Below are positions 51,974 to 60,586 of a DNA stretch of 64,000 nucleotides, piece by piece. Each line of letters starts with the position of its first letter. Position 1 is the stretch's first letter. Source of the stretch: Bacillus xiapuensis (GTDB taxonomy: Bacteria; Bacillota; Bacilli; Bacillales; Domibacillaceae); contig NZ_KZ454939.1 of assembly GCF_002797355.1 (NCBI RefSeq), forward strand, positions 2,215,875-2,279,874, given 5' to 3'. The notes below the pieces were generated by a model. It was not told the DNA's origin, did no database searches, and worked only from the letters and a program-made list of their open reading frames with translations. The translations under genes and the position numbers were made by a program.

Positions 51974-54077
51974 TTACAGTGATTTATCCTCCGCTCGTTT
52001 CCGGTCCTTTTCCAACCATACTAACAGTGCCGGCAGAAGCAATCCGCGCACGAAGAACGTATCAATGAAAATACCGACAGCCATAATAAAGCCGAAGACG
52101 AACAGAATTTCTACCGGCTGCGTCATTAGTACAGCAAATGTGGCAGCCAGAATGATTCCTGCTGATGAAATGACGCTTCCCGTTTTCGCTACAGCCAATT
52201 CCACTGCTTTCTGTAATGAATGAGCATTCCGCTCCTCCATAAAGCGCGAAACCAAAATAATGTTATAATCGATCCCGAGCGCAACTAGAAAAACAAATGA
52301 ATACAGCGGCACCCGCGTGCTGATCTCATCAATTCCAAACAGCGCATCTGAAAGAAAAACCCCTAGCCCAAGCGCCGCAAGAAAGGATAGGATGATGGTT
52401 CCCACCATGTATAAAGGCATTTTCAGCGATCGCGTCAACACGGCGAGCATCAGAAAGATCAGCAGCGTTTCCGCCAGCATGATCACTTGCAAATCACGGT
52501 TGTTCAGCTCGCGGTCATCCAGCTTTTCCGCCGTCTCTCCGGCGAAATAGAACTTTCCAGCTCCTTGGGGCATTCGCTGCCATCTCCGGTGCTTTCTCGC
52601 GCAAGCGACTGACCGCAGCCAGCGCAGATGCTTCATAGGGGTTGGCTGCGAGCGACAGCGTGAATTTATGCGCCTTCCCATCCTCTGTGGCATCTGTATG
52701 CGAGACACTTGCCACGCCGTCTTGCTTTTTAAGCTCCGAGGAAAGGGCAGCCGGATCCCCTTCTCCTTCAAATAACACCGTTGTCGGCGCCAAATCTCCC
52801 GGGGAAAACTTCTCTTCAATCACTTTATAGCCTTCAAGGGAAGGCATATCATCCGGAAAGGTTTTCAGCGTATTCAATTCATACTTCATGTTCATCACAT
52901 TTACACAAGCGGCGATTAAAAAGATCATGACCGCTCCTCCGGCTACAAAGGGCTTAGACACTACAAAGCGGCCCAGCCTGCCCCATATCCCGTGTTCTTC
53001 CTTCTCCACTTTTTCGGCCTTGGGAATTTTCGGCCAGAACGACTTGCGGCCGAATAAAGTAAATAATGCCGGTACAAGGGTAACGGAAGCCAGCATAATC
53101 ACAGCCATCACCGTAGCAAACAGCGGCGCAAAATTGCGGTAATCACCAATTGCGGCCAAAAACAGCACAACCATCGCCGCCAGCACCATTCCTCCAGAGA
53201 AAAAGACCGGCTCACCTGCGCCTCTCATCGCCATCTTCATCGCTTCATACTTACTTTCATGAAGCTTCAGCTCTTCCCGAAAACGAGACAGAACGAACAA
53301 AGAATAATCGGTCACTGCTGCAAACAACAGAATGGTCATAATAGAGAGAGATTGACTGCTCATCTCCAGACCTGCTTTTCCATACAGCCCCAAAATACGA
53401 TCGGTCACAGCATAGACAAGAGCTGAAGCAAGCAAGGGAATTAAAGCGAGCAAAGGGGATCGGTAAATCACTATCAATAACAGCAAAATTAAGCCGACCG
53501 TCGAAAGCAGCAATACGATATCAGCGCGTGAAAAGAGAGAAATTGTGTCCGCCGCAATCCCTGCCGGCCCCGTCACTCTCACCTCCAGTCCGGGTGACTC
53601 CTTCTCTGCTGTGCTCGTTAATAAATCTATTTTCTGCTTGTATTCTTTACTTTTCAGCTGTTCATCGAACAGGACAGGGATAACAGCAGCCGTCCGGTCC
53701 TCAGAAAAGAAATCGGCCCGAACAGGCTCGGGCAGCGCCGAAAAAGGCGGGATGTCTGTAAGCCCCTTGATATTTTCTTCCTGAATGGCACTCACCGCCT
53801 CTCCTACCGCTCCCTCTTCTATCTCTCCCTTCTTAGAATTCAGCACAATAATAGCCGGAACACCGCTGTCCTCCGGAAAATACCGCTTCACTTTCTCCGC
53901 TGCTTTCATCGAAGCCGCCTCATCCGGAAGCGCTTGAATGGACGACAGTTTATATTCATTGGCACTCGGAGCCGCCATACTGAATAGTGCAGCTGCCAGT
54001 GTCCAAACGGCAATCACCGTCCACATCCCGCTTTTACTGGCTGTCCAGTCGGTCACTAATTGCAGAATCCGCTTCAT
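51974..54077 (-). pseudogene. MMPL family transporter interrupted by a frameshift
   Basis: Two overlapping minus-strand frames together encode one RND-like MMPL exporter of about 700 residues with about twelve membrane segments. The first part (54077 to about 52570) runs from MKRILQLVTDW through the first membrane bundle to REKAPEMAA; the second (about 52600 to 51974) resumes with GKFYFAGETAEKLDDRELNNRD and carries the second membrane bundle. The span is one base more than a multiple of three, so a single extra base explains the break; the GGGG run at 52567-52570 is a likely spot. It is either a recent pseudogene or a sequence error. B. subtilis YdfJ is similar. The ATG at 54077 has AAGGGAG upstream. 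Confidence 0.8.
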
Positions 54078-54154
54078 TGTATCCGCTCCCTTCAGCTTCA
54101 TTCATCTGTATGATTCTATGTAAACAGCCTGCAGACAGAAGTTTCAAATGTCAA

Positions 54155-54201
54155 TAGACGAAGAAAGAGCCGCTCCTTCTGGAAGTCGACTCTTCTTTCC
54201 G
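54155..54201 (-). terminator. Probable terminator of ytmB
   Basis: Minus strand AAAGAAGAGTCGA / CGGCTCTTTCTT with a short T-rich tail, 23 bases past the ytmB stop. The stem has mismatches. Confidence 0.6.
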
Positions 54202-54223
54202 CGCTCACCCGTTCATAACATGA

Positions 54224-54466
54224 TTAGTTGGTGGAATATAAAGAAATTAATTTGTATGTAATCGTAGTTGATTGCTGTGACCATTCTACTTTCTCAATGA
54301 TAGCGGTTCCACTGCTGTCCCCGCCCTTCACTTTATATACATCGATCGGAATATCCAGCGGATACAGGCGATAGCCTGATTTCTTTAACGTGAAAAGGTT
54401 TTCTTCTTGGCGCTGCTCCTTCCCTTTTGTCACAATTATTGTATTCAATTCCATTGGCATGCCCAT
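54224..54466 (-). CDS. ytmB: DUF2584 protein YtmB
   Basis: An 80-residue cytoplasmic protein. The start MGMPMELNTIIVTKGKE and the end ITYKLISLYSTN are almost the same as in B. subtilis YtmB, the type member of DUF2584. It should fold as a small beta-rich domain. Function unknown. The ATG at 54466 follows GGAGGTGG. It lies 33 bases after ytmA on the same strand, and ytkD-ytmA-ytmB look like one transcript that ends in the hairpin at 54155-54201. Confidence 0.9.
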   Translation of the reverse strand: MGMPMELNTIIVTKGKEQRQEENLFTLKKSGYRLYPLDIPIDVYKVKGGDSSGTAIIEKVEWSQQSTTITYKLISLYSTN

Positions 54467-54499
54467 CGGTTTTCCACCTCCATCTTCCTCATTCGCTGA

Positions 54500-55270
54500 T
54501 CACGGGCGCTTTTTCATCCATTCGCACAACCGGGAAACAATCTCCCGATTAACATCAGGAGGAAAATAGTGATCATATTGTTCAAAATACCATGTTTCCG
54601 CCGGATGTTCCAGTCGTTTTAAGCTTTTTTCCAGACGAAATGCATGCTCGGCTGAGACATTTCTATCTTTTAAGCCATGAATAATCAGCACAGGAGCCTG
54701 TAATCGCTGCAGCTGATTCAGCGGCGTCCGCCAATCGTAGCGTTCCTGATGCTTATACGGACTTCCTCCGATGACGCGCTTCATCATCCGCCGCAAATCC
54801 TTTCGTTCCTCATAGGTCAAGAGCATATCAGAGACGCCTCCCCAAGTGACAACGGAGGCTGCTGGCCGTTCAATTCCCGTCCATAACGCCATGACACCGC
54901 CTCTTGAAAATCCGAACACATGCACCCTTTCAGCGACACGCGGGTGGGCTTGCAACAAGTCAAAGGCTGAAAACGCATCCTCTCTATCGTTCCCGGCAAA
55001 ATCCTCGTTTCCCTCCCCGCCGCGATTGCCGCGATAATAGGGAGCAAATACAATCAATCCTTCCGAAGCAAATTGGGCAATCCTGGCCGGACGCACCATC
55101 CCGACGTTTTTAATGCCTCCGCGCAAGTAAAGCATGCCGTCAAAGCGGCCGGACAGCAGCGGTTCCGCCAACATTCCTTTCACCTTTAAATCCCCGGAAA
55201 GGTAAGTAATAAGTGTTAGCTTGACTTGAGGATTTGGAGAGGGAAAACGGATAGCCCTCAGCACCTTCAT
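54500..55270 (-). CDS. ytmA: S9-family serine hydrolase YtmA
   Basis: A 256-residue alpha/beta hydrolase of the prolyl oligopeptidase (S9) catalytic-domain type without a propeller. The nucleophile elbow is VFGFSRGGVMAL, the acid lies in IIHGLKDRNVSAEH and the base in YDHYFPPD. YLRGGIKNVG near the N-terminus forms the oxyanion side. Substrate unknown; peptide or ester hydrolysis is likely. The start at 55270 follows a GGTGATGAT site. It lies 15 bases after ytkD. Confidence 0.9.
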   Translation of the reverse strand: MKVLRAIRFPSPNPQVKLTLITYLSGDLKVKGMLAEPLLSGRFDGMLYLRGGIKNVGMVRPARIAQFASEGLIVFAPYYRGNRGGEGNEDFAGNDREDAFSAFDLLQAHPRVAERVHVFGFSRGGVMALWTGIERPAASVVTWGGVSDMLLTYEERKDLRRMMKRVIGGSPYKHQERYDWRTPLNQLQRLQAPVLIIHGLKDRNVSAEHAFRLEKSLKRLEHPAETWYFEQYDHYFPPDVNREIVSRLCEWMKKRP

Positions 55271-55285
55271 ATCATCACCACTTCT

Positions 55286-55753
55286 TCATTCAGTTGCTTG
55301 CAAATAAGCAAGCGTTTTTTCCACAACTTCATCTTTCATTAAAAAGCTGAAGCGCTCATCCATACGCTCTGTCAGTAAGTCCCCTTCAAATAATACCGGA
55401 CCATCTGTTTCTAAATAATCATCCTTCTTCTCTATTTCCCTTATTTCCGCAAAGTAAATCCCCTTTACGAAAGGTTTGTCGGGATGCTGAACATAATATT
55501 CACCCACGAATGTTAACTCCTCAATGAGCGCTCCTGTTTCTTCATATACCTCTCGCTTAGCGGCGGCCTCCAGTGTTTCCCCTGCCTCCGCTTTCCCTCC
55601 AGGACACTCCAGCCCGCGCTTCGGATGCGACGTCAAAAGCCACTTGTCGCGGTAACGGCAAAATACCAGCACATGCCGAGCGGGAAGAGGAAAGCTGTCG
55701 GGCTGAAACGTAAGGGTCACCCGGCAGCCATTTTGATCTTTAAATTGAAACAT
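55286..55753 (-). CDS. ytkD: Nudix hydrolase YtkD
   Basis: A 155-residue Nudix protein. The Nudix box GGKAEAGETLEAAAKREVYEETGA is complete (Gx5Ex7REVxEETG), at about 52-75. B. subtilis YtkD hydrolyses 8-oxo-dGTP and other purine nucleotides and is linked to stress survival. The ATG at 55753 has GGGGAG upstream. It heads the ytkD-ytmA-ytmB run. Confidence 0.9.
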   Translation of the reverse strand: MFQFKDQNGCRVTLTFQPDSFPLPARHVLVFCRYRDKWLLTSHPKRGLECPGGKAEAGETLEAAAKREVYEETGALIEELTFVGEYYVQHPDKPFVKGIYFAEIREIEKKDDYLETDGPVLFEGDLLTERMDERFSFLMKDEVVEKTLAYLQATE

Positions 55754-55839
55754 CTTAGCTCCCCTGCCTCTGTCATCTGTCTTGACAAGAACTCATCCGG
55801 TTCTTGGCCAACTGCTCTTAGCTTTATTATACCTGTTTT

Positions 55840-56151
55840 CTACATCGACCACATCTCTCGAATATGTGCTTGAGCCTCCTCATCACCCAATTCATAAATC
55901 ATCTGGTACACTTTATCCAAATTTTTATCATAGCGGTCATTCGGACGGTCATAATGATATTGAACATACGGAACATGCGCCCGAAAAAAACCTTCCCACT
56001 CCTTAGAGTAGTTGGCATCAAACAGCTCGCGCAAAGCCGTGATCTCTTCGTCTGTGGCATATATTTTGAAATTCCATGGAGAAGCTGTGGCGCTCCGCAT
56101 AATTTCCCCGTTGGCAATTTGGATATAGTAAGCTTTTTTTTCCTCCTGCAT
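55840..56151 (-). CDS. Conserved protein of unknown function
   Basis: A 103-residue cytoplasmic protein. It starts MQEEKKAYYIQIANGEI and includes ASPWNFKIYATDEEI, FFRAHVPYVQYHYDRPND and YELGDEEAQAHIREM. I recall similar small proteins in other bacilli, often labelled hydrolase without proof. It has no membrane segment, signal peptide or cysteine. The conserved HVPYVQYHYDR stretch with two histidines could bind a metal. The ATG at 56151 follows a strong AAAGGAGGAGGTG site. It lies 86 bases upstream of ytkD. Confidence 0.8.
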   Translation of the reverse strand: MQEEKKAYYIQIANGEIMRSATASPWNFKIYATDEEITALRELFDANYSKEWEGFFRAHVPYVQYHYDRPNDRYDKNLDKVYQMIYELGDEEAQAHIREMWSM

Positions 56152-56231
56152 ATTTTCACCTCCTCCTTTTATCGTTCCCCTGCCGTTCTAAAAAATAAAT
56201 GTAAATAATAATTTAAGGCTATCTGCTACTG

Positions 56232-56255
56232 GTTTAATTAGCCAGTTTGGGGTAT
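56232..56255 (+). promoter_or_regulatory. Perfect SigB-type promoter of the DUF6154 gene
   Basis: GTTTAA at 56232-56237, a 12-base spacer and GGGTAT at 56250-56255 match the SigB consensus at every conserved base. The gene begins 55 bases downstream. Confidence 0.88.
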
Positions 56256-56310
56256 AAATGATAGTAGGGATTCAAGGGGTAAAGAAATACAGACAAAGGA
56301 GAGGGTGCGT

Positions 56311-56559
56311 ATGAAATTAGTGGACGAATTATTCGAAATTTATCGCGGGAGACTGCAGGGAACCGAAGAAGATCTCGATATGATCACGCTCGCTGTATTG
56401 GAACAATTATCACCTAGAGAGATTCTGGCGGTCATCAAAGAATTAAGCGAGGAAGAGCTGCAATCTTTCTTTCGGCTGTATTTGCTGGAAGCGCTGAAAG
56501 AAAAATTCGATAACGAAGACCCTTTTAGCCAGCACAGCGGCAGAAACCTATTGCATTAA
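56311..56559 (+). CDS. Small DUF6154-like protein, predicted general stress protein
   Basis: An 82-residue acidic, mainly helical protein (KLVDELFEIYRGRL, EDLDMITLAVLEQLSPREILAVIKEL). It resembles the DUF6154 family of small bacillar proteins; function unknown. I chose the ATG at 56311, with AAAGGAGAGG upstream, over a GTG two codons earlier. A perfect SigB promoter precedes it and a terminator follows, so it is a single-gene stress unit. It has no cysteine and no membrane segment. Confidence 0.82.
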   Translation: MKLVDELFEIYRGRLQGTEEDLDMITLAVLEQLSPREILAVIKELSEEELQSFFRLYLLEALKEKFDNEDPFSQHSGRNLLH

Positions 56560-56567
56560 TACATACT

Positions 56568-56599
56568 AAAAAGATGTCCGCAGCGGGACATCTTTTTTC
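56568..56599 (+). terminator. Terminator of the DUF6154-like gene
   Basis: AAGATGTCCCG-type stem: AAGATGTCC / GGGACATCTT followed by TTTTC, nine bases after the stop. Confidence 0.88.
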
Positions 56600-56600
56600 T

Positions 56601-56783
56601 TTAGGCTTTCATATCAACAGCCGTTCCTTTAAACGGGTGGGGAGCCTGTTCGCTCTTAGGCAAAGCCTCCATCATCTTCACGGCTTGAGCTGTTTGCGTA
56701 GCCATTTGGCTTTTCAGCAGATTTAAGCCAAGCGTCTGCTGAAGTTCAGCAACTTGCTTGCCCATCATGGAAGACAGTTCCAT
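56601..56783 (-). CDS. YjfB-family small protein
   Basis: A 60-residue protein starting MELSSMMGKQVAELQQTLGL and rich in Met, Gln and Ala (SQMATQTAQAVKMMEAL). It fits the YjfB family, called putative motility proteins because of SigD control in B. subtilis. No SigD promoter is visible here. I chose the ATG at 56783 seven bases after AGGAGG; the ATG two codons earlier is too close, and the longer frame would cross the dps terminator. Confidence 0.75.
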   Translation of the reverse strand: MELSSMMGKQVAELQQTLGLNLLKSQMATQTAQAVKMMEALPKSEQAPHPFKGTAVDMKA

Positions 56784-56814
56784 TCTCATTCCTCCTTCCT
56801 GTTCCATACACATG

Positions 56815-56844
56815 AGAAAAAGAAGGCGAGCCGCCTTCTTTTTC
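56815..56844 (-). terminator. Terminator of dps
   Basis: GAAAAAGAAGGCG / CGCCTTCTTTTTC directly after the dps stop codon, with T on the minus strand. Confidence 0.88.
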
Positions 56845-56849
56845 TGCAA

Positions 56850-57290
56850 TTATTTTCCTAAGAAAGACTTCAGCATCCAAGCATGCTTTTCTAATCCTTG
56901 ATGAATGGAAAGCAGCATATCTCCTGTTGTTTCGTCATTGACTTCCGCCGCTAAATCCATCGCTTCCTTCAACTCGGAAACCACTGTTGTAAAATCATCC
57001 ACAAGCGACTGCACCATCTGCTCCGCTGTTTCTTTGCCTTCCGCTTCCTTTACTGTTGCCAGCTCTAAAGACTCCTTCAGCGTCGCCACAGGCTGTCCGC
57101 CAAGTGCAAGCAGGCGCTCCGCCAGCTCATCGATATGAACGGACGCTTCTGTGTATAACTCTTCAAATTTAGCATGGAGCGTAAAGAATTGCGGGCCTTT
57201 CACATACCAATGATAATTATGTAACTTCGTATACAATACCGTCCAGTTAGCAATTTGCTTATTGACGCTTTGAATTAATTTATCAGACAT
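56850..57290 (-). CDS. dps: Dps-family ferritin-like DNA-protecting protein
   Basis: A 146-residue Dps/MrgA protein. The ferroxidase-site residues are in [10 protein letters not shown] and FYTLH-like [27 protein letters not shown], the typical Dps pattern of His, His, Asp and Glu between subunits. Dps 12-mers store iron and shield DNA from peroxide. The ATG at 57290 has AAAGGAGGAAG upstream. A SigB-type promoter lies about 40 bases upstream, which fits Dps (SigB controlled) better than MrgA (PerR controlled); no PerR box was seen. Confidence 0.9.
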   Translation of the reverse strand: MSDKLIQSVNKQIANWTVLYTKLHNYHWYVKGPQFFTLHAKFEELYTEASVHIDELAERLLALGGQPVATLKESLELATVKEAEGKETAEQMVQSLVDDFTTVVSELKEAMDLAAEVNDETTGDMLLSIHQGLEKHAWMLKSFLGK

Positions 57291-57325
57291 AAACGCTTCC
57301 TCCTTTAATTCATTCTTTATTATTC

Positions 57326-57351
57326 ATACCACACTTCCTTTCCATTAAAAC
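57326..57351 (-). promoter_or_regulatory. SigB-type promoter of dps
   Basis: Minus strand GTTTTA (57351-57346), a 14-base spacer and TGGTAT (57331-57326): five of six bases match in each element. B. subtilis dps is a SigB gene. Confidence 0.68.
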
Positions 57352-57441
57352 ATTTTTTTCAACATTAAGCAAAATCAGGGCATTTTCAGCAGGCCCCCTT
57401 TTATAGGGAAACATGATACAATAAGCAGAGGGGGGATTGCA

Positions 57442-57600
57442 TTGACAACCGTTTTAATTATCTCTATCGCCATAGTGATCGGCGTACTCGTTTTCACGAT
57501 CTTATCTATCAGCAAAGGCTACCAATATAAGCACACAATTGATCCGATTGAAAATAATCCGCATCTCACAACAGACAAGCCAGAGGAGCACAAACAGTAA
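57442..57600 (+). CDS. ytzI: YtzI-like small membrane protein
   Basis: A 52-residue protein with one membrane helix ([20 protein letters not shown], about 4-23), followed by [17 protein letters not shown] and a hydrophilic tail. The segment KGYxYKHxIDP matches B. subtilis YtzI, which has the same form. The TTG start at 57442 follows a strong GAGGGGGGA site. It lies 14 bases before the yidD-like gene on the same strand. Function unknown. Confidence 0.82.
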   Translation: MTTVLIISIAIVIGVLVFTILSISKGYQYKHTIDPIENNPHLTTDKPEEHKQ

Positions 57601-57614
57601 AAGGCGGTCCCGCT

Positions 57615-57860
57615 ATGTTCAAAAAAGTATTTTTGCTTATAATCCGTTTTTATCAACTATTTATTTCGCCTCTAAAGCCGCCGACCTGCCGCTTTTATCC
57701 GACATGCTCTCACTACGGTCTAGAAGCTATTCAGCGATTCGGGGCTATTAAGGGCGGGTATTTAACGCTCAAACGAATATTGAAATGCCATCCTTTTCAT
57801 CCTGGCGGCTTTGATGAGGTGCCAAAAACTTGGAAGGATCGCAGCACAAAGAAGAACTGA
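57615..57860 (+). CDS. ytjA: Membrane protein insertion efficiency factor YidD (YtjA)
   Basis: An 81-residue YidD-family protein. The conserved [19 protein letters not shown] (two cysteines) and [15 protein letters not shown] are complete, after an amphipathic N-terminus ([15 protein letters not shown]). YidD helps YidC/Oxa1 insert membrane proteins. The ATG at 57615 follows AAAAGGCGG. Its stop codon abuts the menC stop codon on the other strand, and both lie within one shared hairpin. Confidence 0.92.
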   Translation: MFKKVFLLIIRFYQLFISPLKPPTCRFYPTCSHYGLEAIQRFGAIKGGYLTLKRILKCHPFHPGGFDEVPKTWKDRSTKKN

Positions 57861-57886
57861 CTATTTCAGCGTCAGTTCTTCTTTGT
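57846..57886. terminator. Bidirectional terminator shared by ytjA and menC, inside both genes
   Basis: ACAAAGAAGAACTGAC / GTCAGTTCTTCTTTGT is a perfect 16-base stem. The left arm is the last codons of ytjA, the right arm the last codons of menC, and the two stop codons meet at 57860/57861 next to the loop. Confidence 0.88.
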
Positions 57887-58970
57887 GTATGGTCACCTGC
57901 TGCAGCCGGCGTTTATTGAGATTGTATCCGATGCCTGCTTGGGAGGATACAGCAATTCTTCCCTTCTCCACAGTGATTTCAGGTGCAATCACATCCTCTT
58001 CCCAATAATGACTGGATGGAGAAAGGTCTCCCGGTATGGAAAATCCAGCTAAAGTAGCGAGCGCCACATTATGCGCCCGGGATACACCAAACTCGATCAT
58101 GCCGCCCGCCCAGACGGGAACCCCCCTCTCCTGACAGAGATCATGGATTTGTTTTGCCTCCTGCAGTCCGCCCACACGGCCAATTTTGATATTGATGACG
58201 CCGCAGCTTCCCAGCTCTAAAGCCTGTTTCGCCTCGCGGGCCGATCGGATGCTTTCATCCAGACAAACCGGCGTGCGAATCATCCTTTGCAGCTTGGCAT
58301 GCTCAACGATATCCTCCGCAGCGAACGGCTGCTCAATCATCAGCAATTGAAATTCGTCCAGCGCCTTAAGACGGCTAGCCTCCTTTAGTGTATAAGCTGA
58401 ATTGGCGTCGGCCATTAATGGGATATCTGGAAAATGGCAGCGAATTTCTTTAAGAAGCGCCAAGTCATTTGCCGGACTGATTTTGACCTTTATCCGCTCA
58501 TATCCTTGTTCCGCCAGGCTCTCTACTTTGCTGACGGTTTCAGCAATCGAAGCCCCTGCCGCCACGGCTCCGGCAGGCACGGCGGTTCTCACGCCGCAGA
58601 GCACATCCGCAAGGGGCTTTTCCTGCCGCTTGCTGTAAAGATCCCAAACAGCTGTTTCCACAGCCGCTTTCGCCATCCGATTTCCCCGCACCCCCTCAAA
58701 CCATTGATTCACTTCTGAAGGGTGGGAAAGCTCTCGGCCGGCGATTAAAGAAAAAAGCACATCCTTGATGATGTGGAAATTGGTCTGAACCGTTTCTTCC
58801 GTGTACCAAGGCGTGGTAAAAGCCACCGCTTCCCCATAGCCGGTTAACCCTTCTTTATCCACAACTTCAATCAAAATCCCCCGGCGCCTCTTCACTGTCT
58901 CTAAGTGAGTAACAAATGGCGATTTCAGTTCCATTTCGATCACATGCATCGTCAGCCCCGTCACATTCAT
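57861..58970 (-). CDS. menC: o-Succinylbenzoate synthase
   Basis: A 369-residue enolase-superfamily enzyme that dehydrates SHCHC to o-succinylbenzoate in menaquinone synthesis. The catalytic lysine lies in RIKVKISP, the metal ligands in MADANSAY, MIEQPFA and CLDESI, and the second lysine in VINIKIGRVGG. It belongs to the Bacillus/Amycolatopsis type that may also have N-acylamino-acid racemase side activity. The ATG at 58970 directly follows the menE stop (TGAATG), with AGAGGGAAG inside menE. The 3' end forms the shared hairpin with ytjA. Confidence 0.94.
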   Translation of the reverse strand: MNVTGLTMHVIEMELKSPFVTHLETVKRRRGILIEVVDKEGLTGYGEAVAFTTPWYTEETVQTNFHIIKDVLFSLIAGRELSHPSEVNQWFEGVRGNRMAKAAVETAVWDLYSKRQEKPLADVLCGVRTAVPAGAVAAGASIAETVSKVESLAEQGYERIKVKISPANDLALLKEIRCHFPDIPLMADANSAYTLKEASRLKALDEFQLLMIEQPFAAEDIVEHAKLQRMIRTPVCLDESIRSAREAKQALELGSCGVINIKIGRVGGLQEAKQIHDLCQERGVPVWAGGMIEFGVSRAHNVALATLAGFSIPGDLSPSSHYWEEDVIAPEITVEKGRIAVSSQAGIGYNLNKRRLQQVTIHKEELTLK

Positions 58971-60419
58971 TCATCTTCCCTCTCTTTCAAAAGCCGCCTT
59001 CAACTCACGCCGCAGCAACTTCTTGGAAGCATTTCTCGGCAAAGCCTTCACTTGCAAAAAATGAGCAGGACATTTGTATTTAGCCAAGCGGCTTAGACAA
59101 AAGGAGCGCAGGCTGTCGGTGTCAACCGTTTTCTTGGCAACCAAGAAAGCAGCCGGAACTTGTCCCCATTTTTCGTCAGGCACCCCGATCACACCAGCTT
59201 CCGCAATTGCTGGATGCTCCATCAGTACCGATTCAATTTCAGCCGGATAAACATTTTCTCCCCCTGAAATAATTAAATCAGAGCGGCGGTCAAGCACATA
59301 GAGAAATCCATCTTCATCTAAGCGGCCCAAATCGCCTGTATGAAACCAGCCATCTGTAAATGACTGGCGGTTCGCTTCCTCGCGCCGCAAATATCCGGCC
59401 GTTACATTCGGGCCTTTCACCAGAATTTCTCCCTCATTTTGCCCATCCGCTATTTTTATTTGACTCGGAAACAGCGGCTTTCCGGCAGATCCAAGCTTCG
59501 TCAGACTATACTCAGGCGGCAGCGTCACGATTTGCGAAGCGGTTTCTGTCATCCCGTATGTTTGAAAGACGGGAATCTGCTTGGCGGCACATGATTCTAA
59601 CAGCGGCTTTGGAGCCGGGCCACCGCCTAACAGCATGCAGCGGAACGACGGATGATAGCTTCCTTGGAGCTGCTCCACCATTCTTGTCAGCATGGCTGTC
59701 ACCACGGACATGATCGTTGCTTCTCCACGCTGCAGCGCCCGGTTGATCTTTGCTTCATTAAACTGTGAATACAATCGCACAGCCATGCCGTATATCACAC
59801 TGCGAATAAGGATGGAATAGCCGCTAATATGAAAAAGGGGCACCGCACAAATCCAGCAGTCCGTTTCGCGAATTCCTAAATTCAATGCCGATCCAGCAGC
59901 GCTCCACCAATGGTTGCCGTATGTCTGCATTACACCTTTAGGTTTTCCGGTCGTTCCAGACGTATACATGACAGAGCAGACCTCTTCCAAATCCAGCTCT
60001 TGGCGGCCGTTTGCTGCTGCCTGCAAAGGAAGCCGGGATAGCTCTTGTTTGATCAGGCAATCTTTTCCCGCTTTTTTCGCCAATGTTTCAAACGAAGAAT
60101 CGTAAAGTAAAAAGGCCGCCCGGGAGTCCTTCAGCTGAAATGACAACTCTTCCGCTGCTAAGCGGTGGTTCAGCAATACAGCAACCGCTCCCCGCTGCTG
60201 CAGAGCATGAATCAAAAAGACAGCCTGTTCCGTATTCTTAACAAGCACACCAATGTAATCGCCCGGCTGAACACCGATCCGTTCAAGAGCAGCCGTCCAT
60301 CTTTTCACCTCTTCATATAGCTCCGCAAACGTCCAGCGCTTCTCTTCAAAAAAAAGAGCCGGGCGCTTGGGAGTCAGATAAGCCCGCTGCCGCAGCCAAT
60401 TTGGCATCATTTGTGGCAT
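58971..60419 (-). CDS. menE: o-Succinylbenzoate--CoA ligase
   Basis: A 482-residue adenylate-forming ligase that activates o-succinylbenzoate with CoA. The P-loop MYTSGTTGKPKGVMQTYGNHW, the A5 motif QTYGMTETAS, the hinge YVLDRRSDLIISGGENVYP and the A10 segment LPRNASKKLLRREL are in order. I chose the ATG at 60419 (MPQMMPNWL) after GGGGAG; the frame opens ten codons earlier. It is separated from menB by 259 bases that include a terminator, so it probably has a promoter of its own, which I could not define. Confidence 0.94.
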   Translation of the reverse strand: MPQMMPNWLRQRAYLTPKRPALFFEEKRWTFAELYEEVKRWTAALERIGVQPGDYIGVLVKNTEQAVFLIHALQQRGAVAVLLNHRLAAEELSFQLKDSRAAFLLYDSSFETLAKKAGKDCLIKQELSRLPLQAAANGRQELDLEEVCSVMYTSGTTGKPKGVMQTYGNHWWSAAGSALNLGIRETDCWICAVPLFHISGYSILIRSVIYGMAVRLYSQFNEAKINRALQRGEATIMSVVTAMLTRMVEQLQGSYHPSFRCMLLGGGPAPKPLLESCAAKQIPVFQTYGMTETASQIVTLPPEYSLTKLGSAGKPLFPSQIKIADGQNEGEILVKGPNVTAGYLRREEANRQSFTDGWFHTGDLGRLDEDGFLYVLDRRSDLIISGGENVYPAEIESVLMEHPAIAEAGVIGVPDEKWGQVPAAFLVAKKTVDTDSLRSFCLSRLAKYKCPAHFLQVKALPRNASKKLLRRELKAAFEREGR

Positions 60420-60554
60420 AGCTTTCTCCCCTTCCTTCACTTTTTTCATTCAAACTCTCAAGGCGGGCCCGCGAGTCACTCCCGCCGAAATATTGCCCAT
60501 TCAAATACCATTAACCGGGACCGTATTATCCGTATTCCCTGCTGAATTCTAATG

Positions 60555-60586
60555 AAAAAAGGCTTGATGGTCTTTTCCATCAAGCC
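60555..60586 (-). terminator. Terminator after menB
   Basis: Minus strand GGCTTGATGG / CCATCAAGCC then six T, about 95 bases after the menB stop. It splits the men cluster into menD-H-B and menE-C. The rest of 60420-60678 shows only GC-rich short repeats such as GGCGGGAGTG / CCCGCC. Confidence 0.88.

Noticed and set aside
52560-52600. Programmed ribosomal frameshift in the MMPL gene
   Set aside because: No slippery heptamer, no downstream structure, and MMPL exporters are not known to use frameshifting; a plain one-base insertion or sequencing error is simpler.
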